A stretch of 64,000 nt of DNA from Bacillota bacterium (GCA_023386815.1 JAEWIZ010000005.1:97953-161952), one strand, 5' to 3'; positions 49,881 through 58,437 are shown, counted from the stretch's first letter. Numbers and translations: made by a program. The notes: a model not told the origin generated them from the letters alone.

Positions 49881-50063
49881 ATGGCAGGTAAATTAAAAGT
49901 AACATTAGTCAAATCCACAATCGGCGCTATTCCAAAGCACAGAGCAACTGTTGAAGCATTAGGTTTCAAAAGACCTAATAATGTAAAAGAATTTCCGGAC
50001 AATGCTGCTGTTAGAGGAATGCTCGATCAGGTAAGACACTTAGTTAAGGTAGAAGAAATATAA
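49881..50063 (+). CDS. rpmD: 50S ribosomal protein L30
   Basis: A 60-residue protein: MAGKLKVTLVKSTIGAIPKHRATVEALGFKRPNN and VRGMLDQVRHLVKVEE. ATG 49881 follows TGGAGG; the longer open frame from 49800 spans the hairpins and is not a real start. Confidence 0.97.
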   Translation: MAGKLKVTLVKSTIGAIPKHRATVEALGFKRPNNVKEFPDNAAVRGMLDQVRHLVKVEEI

Positions 50064-50088
50064 TTGCATAAAGAAGGAGGTGCACGAC

Positions 50089-50529
50089 ATGAATTTATCA
50101 GATTTAAGCCCAGCTTGTGGTTCTAAGCAGAGTGATAATTTTAGAAGAGGCCGTGGTCATGGTTCAGGTAACGGCAAGACAGCTGGTAAAGGTCATAAAG
50201 GCCAGAAGGCTCGTTCCGGGGCTCCCAGAACTGGGTTTGAAGGTGGACAGATGCCTTTATACAGAAGAATTCCTAAGCGTGGTTTCACCAATAGAAACAC
50301 TAAAGAAATCGTTGCAATTAACGTAGACGTATTAAATAGATTTGATGAAAACACTACAGTTACAGTTGATTCATTAATAGAAGCAGGAATTATCAAAAAT
50401 CCTAGAGATGGCGTTAAAATTCTTGGTCACGGCGAATTAACAAAAAAGCTTGATGTTAAGGTTAATGCTTTTAGCGCAAGTGCTGTAGAAAAAATACAAG
50501 CTCTTGGTGGAAATGCTGAGGTGGTATAA
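50089..50529 (+). CDS. rplO: 50S ribosomal protein L15
   Basis: Late-assembly protein, 146 residues, with the Gly/Arg-rich N terminus (RRGRGHGSGNGKTAGKGHKGQKARSG) and GFEGGQMPLYRRIPKRGFTNRN. ATG 50089 follows GAAGGAGGTG; GTG 50080 lies within the site. Its final TAATG overlaps secY by one base. Confidence 0.98.
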   Translation: MNLSDLSPACGSKQSDNFRRGRGHGSGNGKTAGKGHKGQKARSGAPRTGFEGGQMPLYRRIPKRGFTNRNTKEIVAINVDVLNRFDENTTVTVDSLIEAGIIKNPRDGVKILGHGELTKKLDVKVNAFSASAVEKIQALGGNAEVV

Positions 50530-51851
50530 TGTTCAAAACACTGCGAAATGCTTTTAAAGTTAAGGATATTAGAAATAGATTAATTTACACTCTTATCGCT
50601 CTTGCAGTTGTAAGAATTGGTACTCTGCTGCCTGCTCCGGCAATCAGCAGAGATTACACCAATCAGATTTTTAACTCAGATGCTTTGGGTTTCTTTAACA
50701 GTATTACTGGTGGTTCCTTTTCGAAAATGTCAATTTTCGCGTTAAGTATTACTCCTTATATTTCGGCTTCTATTATTATTCAGCTTCTTACCATTGCAAT
50801 TCCTAAATTAGAGGAAATGCAAAAAGAGGGTGAAGATGGAAGAAAGAAATTAAATGAGCTTACTAGATATTTAACTGTTGGGTTAGCTGTTGTTGAATCT
50901 GCAGCTTATGCAATAGGCTTTGGTGGTTCAGGTGCTTTAGAAGGTGGATTAACATTTACAAACTTGATTGTAATCATTGCGTCCTTTACTGCAGGTTCTA
51001 CATTCCTGATGTGGATTGGTGAGAAAATTACACAAAACGGTGTTGGTAATGGTATTTCCGTAATCTTAGCGGTTAATATTATCTCCAGAATGCCAAGTGA
51101 TTTCATTAATCTATTCCAGAGCTTTATTCAAGGACAAGCAGTGGTTCAAGCAATACTTGCAGCATTGATTATTATCTTAGTTACCGTGGGTACTATTGTT
51201 TTTGTTATTCTGTTACAGAATGCAGAGAGAAAGATCCCTGTAACTTATGCAAAAAAAGTACAAGGAAGAAAAATGATTGGTGGACAAACCTCTCATATTC
51301 CTTTAAAAGTGAACACAGCAGGTGTTATTCCTGTTATTTTCGCTAACTCTTTAATGTCATTTCCAATTGTTATTGCATCCTTCTTCAGTGTTCAACCTGC
51401 AAGAACAACCTTTATTCCTAAGTTATTAAAGGTTTTGGATCAAAACAGTTGGTTTGTAGCTAAGAGTTTTGGAGATTTCAAGTATACCATCGGTGTTTTA
51501 ATCTATATCGCACTGACTATCTTCTTTGCGTATTTCTATACTTCAATTACCTTTAATCCAATTGAAGTATCCAATAACATGAAGAAGCAAGGCGGATTTA
51601 TACCTGGTATTCGTCCTGGTAAACCTACTACAGATTACTTAACAAAGGTTCTGAATAATATAATTTTCATTGGTGCAATTGGCCTTACTATTGTTTGTAT
51701 TATTCCAATCATCTTCTCAGGTGTATTTAATGCAAACTTCAGCTTTGGTGGAACATCCATGATCATTATCGTAGGTGTTGTAATTGAAACAATCAAACAG
51801 ATTGAATCCCAGTTGCTGGTTCGTCACTACAAAGGATTCTTGAACGACTAA
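50529..51851 (+). CDS. secY: Protein translocase subunit SecY
   Basis: Channel-forming subunit of SecYEG, 440 residues, ten predicted membrane helices. Seen: RNRLIYTLIALAVVRIGTLLPAP (helix 1), FALSITPYISASIIIQLL, LQNAERKIPVTYAKK, SHIPLKVNTAGVIPVIFANSL, PGIRPGKPTTDYL and the C-terminal IKQIESQLLVRHYKGFL. The first base overlaps the rplO stop. A 205-bp spacer with three hairpins separates it from adk. Confidence 0.98.
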   Translation: MFKTLRNAFKVKDIRNRLIYTLIALAVVRIGTLLPAPAISRDYTNQIFNSDALGFFNSITGGSFSKMSIFALSITPYISASIIIQLLTIAIPKLEEMQKEGEDGRKKLNELTRYLTVGLAVVESAAYAIGFGGSGALEGGLTFTNLIVIIASFTAGSTFLMWIGEKITQNGVGNGISVILAVNIISRMPSDFINLFQSFIQGQAVVQAILAALIIILVTVGTIVFVILLQNAERKIPVTYAKKVQGRKMIGGQTSHIPLKVNTAGVIPVIFANSLMSFPIVIASFFSVQPARTTFIPKLLKVLDQNSWFVAKSFGDFKYTIGVLIYIALTIFFAYFYTSITFNPIEVSNNMKKQGGFIPGIRPGKPTTDYLTKVLNNIIFIGAIGLTIVCIIPIIFSGVFNANFSFGGTSMIIIVGVVIETIKQIESQLLVRHYKGFLND

Positions 51852-51859
51852 TAACATTC

Positions 51860-52029
51860 CGTTGCGAGGTGCAGAAGCGGATGTCTGAACATATACGACA
51901 TCCATTCTGCTTCTTTGCAGCGGGATATTGCAATTAAACGGAGGTAGTGTGAAAAGAAGTACTAAGGAATCAAAGGACGATTCCTAATTACTTCTAAGTT
52001 CCACACGGCGAATTTGTGCGCAAATTCGC
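51860..52029 (+). other. Three consecutive hairpins between secY and adk
   Basis: CGTTGC..GCAGAAGCGGATGTC (51860-51885) with GACATCCATTCTGC..GCAGCG (51897-51922); GTGTGAAAAGAAGTACTAAG (51947-51966) continuing to GGAATC, paired with GATTCC.. ending in CCACAC (52006); and GCGAATTTG (52008-52016)/CAAATTCGC (52021-52029). No T tails and no ORF. Confidence 0.75.
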
Positions 52030-52056
52030 AAGTATATTGCAGAATGGAGAGTATGT

Positions 52057-52701
52057 ATGAAGATTATTATGTTAGGAGCACCCGGTGCAGGAAAAGGAAC
52101 TCAAGCAAAGAAAATTGCTTCTAAATACGGTATTCCGCACATTTCTACAGGGGATATCTTTCGTGCAAATATAAAAAATGGAACTGAGCTTGGTAAAAAG
52201 GCAAAGGTTTACATGGATCAGGGATTACTTGTTCCAGATGAATTAGTTGTTGATTTAATCATGGATCGCTTCCAGGAGGCAGATTGCCAAAACGGTTATG
52301 TTTTAGATGGTTTTCCTAGAACAATTCCTCAGGCGAAAGCTTTGGACGATGCGCTTGCAAAAAACAATGATGCAATGGAATATGCAATTGACGTTGATGT
52401 ACCGGATGAAAACATTATTAATCGTATGTCCGGCAGAAGAGCATGCGTAGGTTGCGGTGGTACTTATCATCTTGTTACAATTCCTCCTAAGGTAGAAGGA
52501 ATCTGTGATACTTGTGGTGGAGAACTCATTTTACGTGAGGATGACAAGCCTGAAACAGTTCAGAACCGTTTAAAGGTATATCATGATCAAACTCAGCCTC
52601 TTATCGATTATTATCAAGGTAAGGGAATATTAAAAACAGTAGATGGAACGAAGACTCCGGAAGCTGTACTTGAAGACATCATTCACATTATCGAAAAGTA
52701 A
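52057..52701 (+). CDS. adk: Adenylate kinase, zinc-lid type
   Basis: Balances AMP, ADP and ATP; 214 residues. P-loop GAPGAGKGTQ (residues 7-16), AMP-binding STGDIFR and DGFPRT, and a Cys4 zinc lid (CVGC..CDTC, about residues 130-153). Standard location after secY. GGAGAG precedes the ATG. Confidence 0.98.
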   Translation: MKIIMLGAPGAGKGTQAKKIASKYGIPHISTGDIFRANIKNGTELGKKAKVYMDQGLLVPDELVVDLIMDRFQEADCQNGYVLDGFPRTIPQAKALDDALAKNNDAMEYAIDVDVPDENIINRMSGRRACVGCGGTYHLVTIPPKVEGICDTCGGELILREDDKPETVQNRLKVYHDQTQPLIDYYQGKGILKTVDGTKTPEAVLEDIIHIIEK

Positions 52702-52832
52702 TTAACTTTTTATAATCAATTATTGTTGAAAAGTAATTATTTTTAACATTAAGAATCATGAAAGCATAATCTGTTCATAAAATGAATGGTATATGCACTT
52801 ATATGTTAATAGATTAGAAAGGAAGAGGGCAC

Positions 52833-53582
52833 ATGCCTATAAGCATAAAATCGGAGAAAGAAATTGAACTAATGCGTGAGTCCGGAAGGATACTAGCAAG
52901 AATACATGAGGAACTGCAAGGAATGATTCAACCAGGAATTTCGACTCTGGATATTGATAAGAAATGTGCTGAAATCATTAAAAGATATAACTGTATCCCT
53001 TCCTTTCTTAATTATAATGGTTATCCCGCATCCGTTTGTGTATCTGTAAATGATGAAGTCGTTCATGGAATTCCAAATAAAAAGCGTATTCTTCGCGAAG
53101 GTGATATTGTAAGCTTGGACTGCGGTGTTATATATCAAGGCTTTCATTCGGACGCTGCTAGGACGGTACCAGTAGGTCAGATATCAAAGGAAGCACAGCA
53201 GCTGATTGATGTTACCAGACAGAGTTTTTATGAAGGAATTAAGTATGCGAAAGAAGGTCATCATTTGCATGAAATCTCTGAAGCGATTCAAGCTTATGTG
53301 GAGTCCTTTGGTTACTCAGTGGTCAGAGATTTAGTAGGCCACGGAATTGGTAGAAATCTTCATGAGGAGCCACAGATTCCAAACTTCAAGCAAAAACGCA
53401 GGGGACCTAAATTAGAAGCTGGTATGACTTTGGCAATTGAGCCGATGATTAATGCAGGTAGATATGATGTGTACTGGGAGGATGATGATTGGACTGTTGT
53501 AACAGCGGATGGATCCCTTTCAGCACATTATGAGAATACCGTACTTATTACAAAAGGGGAACCCGAACTATTAACGATATAG
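52833..53582 (+). CDS. map: Methionine aminopeptidase, type I
   Basis: Removes the initiator Met from nascent proteins; 249 residues. The five metal ligands occur in typical motifs: SLDCGVIYQGFHSDAART (two Asp), GHGIGRNLHEEP (His), LAIEPM (Glu) and SAHYENTVLIT (Glu). GGAAGAGG precedes the ATG. The upstream 131 bp and the downstream 247 bp carry no gene. Confidence 0.97.
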   Translation: MPISIKSEKEIELMRESGRILARIHEELQGMIQPGISTLDIDKKCAEIIKRYNCIPSFLNYNGYPASVCVSVNDEVVHGIPNKKRILREGDIVSLDCGVIYQGFHSDAARTVPVGQISKEAQQLIDVTRQSFYEGIKYAKEGHHLHEISEAIQAYVESFGYSVVRDLVGHGIGRNLHEEPQIPNFKQKRRGPKLEAGMTLAIEPMINAGRYDVYWEDDDWTVVTADGSLSAHYENTVLITKGEPELLTI

Positions 53583-53625
53583 GAATTTAAATTAGTTATG
53601 TAATATTTAACTTCCAATAAAGAAA

Positions 53626-53690
53626 ATATTATCAGTTAAAGACAATATTCAGTTAAAGTCGATATATTACCAGTGAAAGTAATATATGTT
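53626..53690. repeat. Three imperfect ~19-20-bp direct repeats
   Basis: ATATTATCAGTTAAAGACA (from 53626), ATATTCAGTTAAAGTCGATA (from 53645) and TATTACCAGTGAAAGTAATA (from 53665) share CAGTTAAAG. Non-coding spacer between map and the KOW gene; the remainder to 53829 is AT-rich with nothing recognised. Confidence 0.6.
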
Positions 53691-53829
53691 AGTATTTCAT
53701 CGATAGCTATTGGAACTTACTTTGTTCCAATTATAATTTCATAAAATTTGGATATCCTTTTATATATAGGTAATTTTTAGAAGATTACCCATTCATATAT
53801 AAAATTTCTTCCGGGAAAGGCAATCTTAT

Positions 53830-54096
53830 ATGGATGAGTTTAAAATCGGGAGTTATGCTGTAGCAACAGCTGGCCATGATTTCGGTAAATGCTATGTAAT
53901 ATTTTTTACAGATAAAGAATATGTATATTTAGTGGATGGCAGACTTAGAACAATTGATCATCCCAAGAAGAAAAAAATGAAGCATGTAAAAGTGCTAGCC
54001 GGCTATGATCCGGTATTAGCTGATAAGGTTTGCAAAAAGTCAGTTAGGAATGAAGAGATAAAAAGAGCAATAAAACTGTTAAAATATCAGATATGA
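53830..54096 (+). CDS. KOW-domain RNA-binding protein (L14e/YbzG-like)
   Basis: A basic 88-residue protein. N-terminal KOW-type beta barrel (KIGSYAVATAGHDFGKCYVIFFTDKEYVYLVDGRLRTIDHPKKKKMKHV) as in the L14e/L27e-like proteins found between map and infA in Bacillus (YbzG) and Clostridium. Probably an RNA- or ribosome-associated protein; function not established. The ATG lies ten bases after a GGAAAGG-like site. infA follows after 17 bp. Confidence 0.85.
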   Translation: MDEFKIGSYAVATAGHDFGKCYVIFFTDKEYVYLVDGRLRTIDHPKKKKMKHVKVLAGYDPVLADKVCKKSVRNEEIKRAIKLLKYQI

Positions 54097-54113
54097 TACA
54101 AGGAGGCCCCATA

Positions 54114-54332
54114 ATGTCAAAGACCGATGTTGTTGAAATCGAAGGAACGGTAATCGAAAAATTACCGAACGCAATGTTCCAGGTAGAACTTGAAAATGGT
54201 CACAGAGTATTGGCACATATTAGTGGAAAGCTCCGTATGAATTTTATTAAGATCGTACCAGGAGACAAAGTTACACTTGAGCTTTCACCCTATGATTTAA
54301 CAAAGGGCAGAATTATTTGGAGAGATAAATAG
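54114..54332 (+). CDS. infA: Translation initiation factor IF-1
   Basis: A 72-residue OB-fold factor that blocks the A site during initiation: SKTDVVEIEGTVIEKLPNAMFQVELENGHRVLAHISGKLRMNFIKIVPGDKVTLELSPYDLTKGRIIWR. ATG 54114 follows AAGGAGG; the frame is open to 54093. Standard place before rpmJ, but separated from it by an unusually long 332-bp spacer. Confidence 0.98.
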   Translation: MSKTDVVEIEGTVIEKLPNAMFQVELENGHRVLAHISGKLRMNFIKIVPGDKVTLELSPYDLTKGRIIWRDK

Positions 54333-54664
54333 ATAGCATTTGAAAACCTGTCCAAAAGGGTATTGAAATCTGCTTAGTTCTGGGGAGAGGAAACAAATGG
54401 ACAGGCATTTGGAATTGTGAAAAGTACCACGTTTTAAAGTAGGCTTTATAATGAATTTAATATAATTCATTTTGAAGTATATAGGTAGAAAATAACCCAT
54501 TCTGCCAAGTGTAGCTAATCCGTGGTTTATGCTACGGAGAAAACACAAGATAAATGAAAATAGTGTGTGGTTTTCATTTAGGAACTATTTAAAAATATTG
54601 CTTGCTATTATATTCTACCAATGTTATAATAGTGAACGGACTTTTTTGAAAGGGGTGAATTACT
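54333..54664 (+). promoter_or_regulatory. Spacer between infA and rpmJ with hairpins and an internal promoter
   Basis: Hairpins: CCTGTCCA (54347-54354)/TGGACAGG (54398-54405), TCCGT/ACGGA near 54520-54538, and perfect TAAATGAAAA (54551-54560)/TTTTCATTTA (54571-54580). A promoter follows: TTGCTA (54602-54607), 17 bp, TATAAT (54625-54630) with an upstream TGT (extended -10), 35 bp before rpmJ. Confidence 0.65.
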
Positions 54665-54778
54665 GTGAAAGTAAGGTCATCAGTAAAACCGATTTGCGAA
54701 AAATGCAAAATCATTAAGAGAAAGGGTGCAATCAGAGTTATCTGTGAAAACCCTAAACACAAACAAAGACAAGGCTAA
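54665..54778 (+). CDS. rpmJ: 50S ribosomal protein L36
   Basis: A 37-residue protein, starting at GTG 54665 after [30 protein letters not shown] and a tail [17 protein letters not shown]. The zinc ligands of the C+ form are present (CEKC, then C and H in CENPKH). Standard place between infA and rpsM. Confidence 0.97.
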
Positions 54779-55098
54779 TATACAATAGTTCGAGTACCTC
54801 AATGACTCGTTATTGTTTTATATAATAAGTCTTCTATAAGAAGACTTTAGCTCTTGCTTTCTGTGTTACAATCTTTCTGCCGATGAGCAGAACATTGTGA
54901 TATTGTGGGCAGCCATACGGTCTATCTAAACCGATATGTTACTGCTTTAAGTTCTCGTGCCGTCATCATGGGTACTTACCTGCAAGTTGATTGTCTTGCT
55001 GGTCACAATTTAAAGCGGCTGATGTAATGCCTGAGGCATTCACATGTGCCTTGCATTACGAGAAAACAAAACAAATATTTTGGAGGTGTAAAAATCAC
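54779..55098 (+). other. 320-bp spacer between rpmJ and rpsM with hairpins
   Basis: ACAATAGTTCGAGT (54782-54795)/ACTCGTTATTGT (54805-54816); perfect AAGTCTTCT/AGAAGACTT (54827-54847, three-base loop); and GTAATGC..GCATTAC (55024-55059) enclosing a second stem. A frame runs through the second half into rpsM but has no RBS. It probably includes the leader of the alpha operon. Confidence 0.55.
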
Positions 55099-55467
55099 AT
55101 GGCTCGTATCAGTGGTGTAGATTTACCAAGAGAGAAACGTGTAGAAATCGGACTTACCTATATCTATGGTATCGGTAGAGTAAGTTCCAATCGCATTCTT
55201 GCTCAGGCAAATGTTAATCCTGACACTCGTGTTAGAGATTTAACAGATGAAGAAGTGGGAAGAATCCGCGATGTTATCGATGAATCCCAGATGGTTGAGG
55301 GTGATTTAAGAAGAGAAATCGCGCTTAACATTAAGAGACTTCAAGAAATTGGATGCTACAGAGGTATCCGTCATAGAAAAGGACTTCCCGTTCGTGGTCA
55401 GAAGACAAAGACTAACGCTAGAACAAGAAAAGGTCCTAGAAGAACTGTTGCTAACAAGAAGAAATAA
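55099..55467 (+). CDS. rpsM: 30S ribosomal protein S13
   Basis: Head protein contacting the P-site tRNA, 122 residues: MARISGVDLPREKRVEIGLTYIYGIGRVSSNRIL and C-terminal YRGIRHRKGLPVRGQKTKTNARTRKGPRRTVANKKK. ATG 55099 follows TGGAGGTG. A 224-bp hairpin-bearing spacer follows. Confidence 0.98.
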   Translation: MARISGVDLPREKRVEIGLTYIYGIGRVSSNRILAQANVNPDTRVRDLTDEEVGRIRDVIDESQMVEGDLRREIALNIKRLQEIGCYRGIRHRKGLPVRGQKTKTNARTRKGPRRTVANKKK

Positions 55468-55691
55468 TTCTAAATAAATGCAAGCTGAATCAGTAACCTG
55501 TTTCACTTGCTGGGAATTAAACGATTGAATTATAAAATTCAATTATTTTCGCGTGTTCGCAAACATATTAAAATTTGAATAAACAGATTACGTCCGTTCC
55601 TATGAGACGGACAATGTAGCACAAGATAAACGATTTGACCAGTTATGGTTAATACGCGCATCTTGAATAATCCAATAGGAGGGTTTGTTAG
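55468..55691 (+). other. Structured spacer between rpsM and rpsK
   Basis: GCAAGCTGAATCAG (55480-55493)/CTGTTTCACTTGC (55498-55510), perfect ATTGAATT (55524-55531)/AATTCAAT (55536-55543), and GTCCGT (55592-55597)/ACGGAC (55607-55612). No ORF or promoter recognised. Confidence 0.6.
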
Positions 55692-56096
55692 ATGGCTAAA
55701 AAAATGGCAACATCAGCTAAAAAAGTGACAAAGAAGCGTGTGAAAAAGAACGTCGATCGTGGACAGGCACACATTCAGTCATCTTTTAACAATACAATTG
55801 TAACCCTGACTGATTCTGAAGGTAATGCACTTTCTTGGGCAAGTGCCGGCGGATTAGGTTTTAGGGGATCAAGAAAATCAACAGCTTATGCTGCGCAGAT
55901 GGCAGCTGAGACAGCTGCTAAGGCAGCACTTGTTCATGGTTTAAAGACTGTAGAAGTTATGGTTAAAGGACCTGGACAGGGAAGAGAAGCAGCAATCCGT
56001 GCACTTCAGGCTTGCGGTATCGAAGTAACAAGTATTAAGGACGTAACACCAGTTCCACATAACGGATGCCGTCCACCAAAACGTAGAAGAGTCTAA
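55692..56096 (+). CDS. rpsK: 30S ribosomal protein S11
   Basis: Platform protein near the mRNA exit, 134 residues: GQAHIQSSFNNTIVTLTDSEGNALSWASAGGLGFRGSRKSTAYAAQMAAE and C-terminal ITSI-type VTSIKDVTPVPHNGCRPPKRRRV. AGGAGGG precedes the ATG. rpsD follows after 16 bp. Confidence 0.98.
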   Translation: MAKKMATSAKKVTKKRVKKNVDRGQAHIQSSFNNTIVTLTDSEGNALSWASAGGLGFRGSRKSTAYAAQMAAETAAKAALVHGLKTVEVMVKGPGQGREAAIRALQACGIEVTSIKDVTPVPHNGCRPPKRRRV

Positions 56097-56112
56097 TAGG
56101 AGGTAGATAACA

Positions 56113-56709
56113 ATGGCAAGAGATATGAGTCCAGTATTAAAAAGATGTAGATCCCTTGGTCTGGAGCCTTCCTACTTAGGAATTGATAAGAAGTCAAACA
56201 GATCATTTGCAAGAGCAGGTAAGAAAGTAAGTGAGTATGGTCTTCAGTTAAGAGAAAAGCAGAAAGCTAAATTCATCTATGGTATGTTAGAGCAGCCTTT
56301 TAGAAACTTGTTTGCAAAAGCAAAGAAGATGAAGGGTGCAACAGCAGGTGAAAACATGATGACTCTGTTAGAACTTAGACTTGACAATGTTATGTTCCGT
56401 ATGGGATATGGCAGAACAAGAAAAGAGTCCAGACAGATCGTTGATCATAAGCACGTATTAGTTAACGGCAGTTGTGTAAACATTCCATCTTACACATTAA
56501 AAGCTGGTGACAAAATTGAGATTAAAGAGAAATTTAAGAATACACAGAGATATAAGGATATCTTTGAGGTAACAGACGGAAGAACCGTACCTGCTTGGCT
56601 TGAATCAAATCACGAGACCTTCACAGGTGTTGTTAAGGAAATTCCTACAAGAGACCAGATTGATGTTCCGGTTAACGAAGTGTTAATTGTCGAGTTGTAT
56701 TCCAAATAA
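56113..56709 (+). CDS. rpsD: 30S ribosomal protein S4
   Basis: 16S assembly-initiator protein, 198 residues, in the alpha operon rather than monocistronic as in Bacillus. Contains the S4 RNA-binding domain (MMTLLELRLDNVMFRMGYGRTRKESRQIVDHKHVLVNG). The N-terminal zinc-finger cysteines of some S4 proteins are absent (only one Cys, in LKRCRSLG). AGGAGG precedes the ATG. Confidence 0.98.
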   Translation: MARDMSPVLKRCRSLGLEPSYLGIDKKSNRSFARAGKKVSEYGLQLREKQKAKFIYGMLEQPFRNLFAKAKKMKGATAGENMMTLLELRLDNVMFRMGYGRTRKESRQIVDHKHVLVNGSCVNIPSYTLKAGDKIEIKEKFKNTQRYKDIFEVTDGRTVPAWLESNHETFTGVVKEIPTRDQIDVPVNEVLIVELYSK

Positions 56710-56784
56710 TAAATATAGTTTATTACAAATATCTATTTGTAAGGCCTATATGCAACTCAAAATACCCAGAAGGAGGGTCCTGTT

Positions 56785-57744
56785 GTGTTTGATTTTGAAA
56801 AACCCAAAATAGAGATTGCAGAAATTTCCGAAGATAAGAAGTTTGGACGTTTTGTAGTAGAACCTCTCGAGAGAGGCTATGGTACAACTTTAGGTAATTC
56901 TCTGAGAAGAATTATGCTTTCATCCCTACCTGGTTCTGCTGTAAGTCAAATTAAGATTGACGGTGTTGTTCATGAATTCAGCGCAATTCCTGGTGTTAAG
57001 GAAGACGTAACTGAGATTATCATGAATATTAAAAGCTTAGCAATCAGAAACACAAGCGATACGAATGAGCCTAAGACCGCATATATTGAGGCTGAGGGTG
57101 AAGTTGTAGTGACAGCAGGAGATATACAGGCTGACCCGGATATCGAGATTCTCAATCCTGATCAAGTAATCGCAACCTTATGTGGTGGTCCTGATAGCAG
57201 ACTCTATATGGAGCTTACTATCACAAACGGTAGAGGTTATGTAAGTGCAGACAAGAATAAAAATGATGATCTGCCAATTGGTGTTATTCCGATTGACTCC
57301 ATCTATACTCCTGTTGAGCGTGTTAATCTTACTGTAGAAAACACCCGTGTTGGCCAGATTACAGACTTTGATAAGCTTACCTTGGACGTATATACCAACG
57401 GTACACTCATCCCAGATGAGGCTGTAAGCTTGGCTGCAAAGGTATTAAGTGAGCATCTGAATTCCTTTATTGATTTGTCTGAACATGCTAAGACCGCAGA
57501 AATCATGGTTGAAAAAGAAGACAATGAAAAAGAAAAGGTTCTTGAGATGAACATTGACGAACTTGAATTATCTGTTCGTTCCTACAACTGCCTAAAGAGA
57601 GCAGGTATCAACACTGTTGAAGAGCTTACGAACAAGACAGCGGAAGATATGATGAAGGTTAGAAATCTCGGACGTAAGTCTTTAGAAGAAGTACTTGCAA
57701 AATTAAAGGAGCTTGGATTATCACTGAATGCAAGCGACGACTAA
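56785..57744 (+). CDS. rpoA: DNA-directed RNA polymerase subunit alpha
   Basis: Assembly scaffold and activator target of RNA polymerase, 319 residues. N-terminal domain: VEPLERGYGTTLGNSLRRIMLSSLPGSAV; C-terminal domain: LELSVRSYNCLKRAGINTVEELTNKTAEDMMKVRNLGRKSLEEVLAKL. Starts at GTG 56785 after AAGGAGGG. The linker (EKEDNEKEKVLEM) is acidic. rplQ follows after 119 bp. Confidence 0.98.
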   Translation: MFDFEKPKIEIAEISEDKKFGRFVVEPLERGYGTTLGNSLRRIMLSSLPGSAVSQIKIDGVVHEFSAIPGVKEDVTEIIMNIKSLAIRNTSDTNEPKTAYIEAEGEVVVTAGDIQADPDIEILNPDQVIATLCGGPDSRLYMELTITNGRGYVSADKNKNDDLPIGVIPIDSIYTPVERVNLTVENTRVGQITDFDKLTLDVYTNGTLIPDEAVSLAAKVLSEHLNSFIDLSEHAKTAEIMVEKEDNEKEKVLEMNIDELELSVRSYNCLKRAGINTVEELTNKTAEDMMKVRNLGRKSLEEVLAKLKELGLSLNASDD

Positions 57745-57863
57745 ATATAGTGTTATGATATAATTTAAGCTAAGTGAGGAAATTTGAGCTCGCTCGAGAT
57801 TTCCGAGCGGAGCCAGAGATCATGAACGTAGCTCATGATATAATCTTCAAAGGAGGGAAACAA

Positions 57864-58400
57864 ATGGCAGGTTATAGAAAACTTGGAAGAACCTCAAGCC
57901 AGAGAAAAGCGCTTTTGAGAAACCAGGTGACAAATTTATTATATAACGGTAAAATTGTTACAACTGAAGCAAAGGCTAAGGAAATCCGTAGAATTGCTGA
58001 AGGCATGATTGCACTTGCTGTTAAAGAAAGAGATAACTTTGAGACTGTTACAGTAACAGCTAAGGTTGCTCGTAAAGATAAAGATGGCAAAAGAGTGAAA
58101 GAAGTAGTAGATGGAAAGAAAGTTACTGTTTTTGATGATGTTCAGAAGACAGTAAAGAAGGATAAGCCTTCCCGTCTTCATGCTAGAAAACAGATGATGA
58201 AGTACCTTTACCCAGTTACCGAAGTTCCTACAGAGAACGCAGGTAAGAAGAGAAATACAAAGGAAATTAACTTATCTGATAAGTTATTCGATGATATCGC
58301 TCCTAAGTATGCTAGCCGTAACGGTGGTTACACAAGAATCGTAAAGATCGGACCACGTAAGGGCGATGCAGCTATGGAAGTATTAATTGAATTAGTATAA
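57864..58400 (+). CDS. rplQ: 50S ribosomal protein L17, enlarged
   Basis: Large-subunit protein, 178 residues against about 120 in most bacteria. The N terminus (YRKLGRTSSQRKALLRNQVTNLLYNGKIVTTEAKAKEIRRIAE) and C terminus (LFDDIAPKYASRNGGYTRIVKIGPRKGDAAMEVLIELV) are standard; the extra residues lie in charged inserts at about 60-100 and 120-138 (KDKDGKRVKEVVDGKK; NAGKKRNTKE). ATG 57864 follows AAAGGAGGG. Last gene of the superoperon. Confidence 0.97.
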   Translation: MAGYRKLGRTSSQRKALLRNQVTNLLYNGKIVTTEAKAKEIRRIAEGMIALAVKERDNFETVTVTAKVARKDKDGKRVKEVVDGKKVTVFDDVQKTVKKDKPSRLHARKQMMKYLYPVTEVPTENAGKKRNTKEINLSDKLFDDIAPKYASRNGGYTRIVKIGPRKGDAAMEVLIELV

Positions 58401-58409
58401 TAAATAGCA

Positions 58410-58437
58410 AAGTGAATCAGCTTGCTGGTTCACTTTC
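58410..58437 (+). terminator. First hairpin after rplQ
   Basis: AAAGTGAATCAGC pairs with GCTGGTTCACTTT around TT, followed by CTTA; a weak terminator placed just before a strong one. Confidence 0.6.

Noticed and set aside
54529..54717. 62-codon plus-strand frame overlapping the start of rpmJ
   Set aside because: No ribosome binding site; it spans a hairpin and the rpmJ promoter and clashes with the clear L36 gene in another frame.
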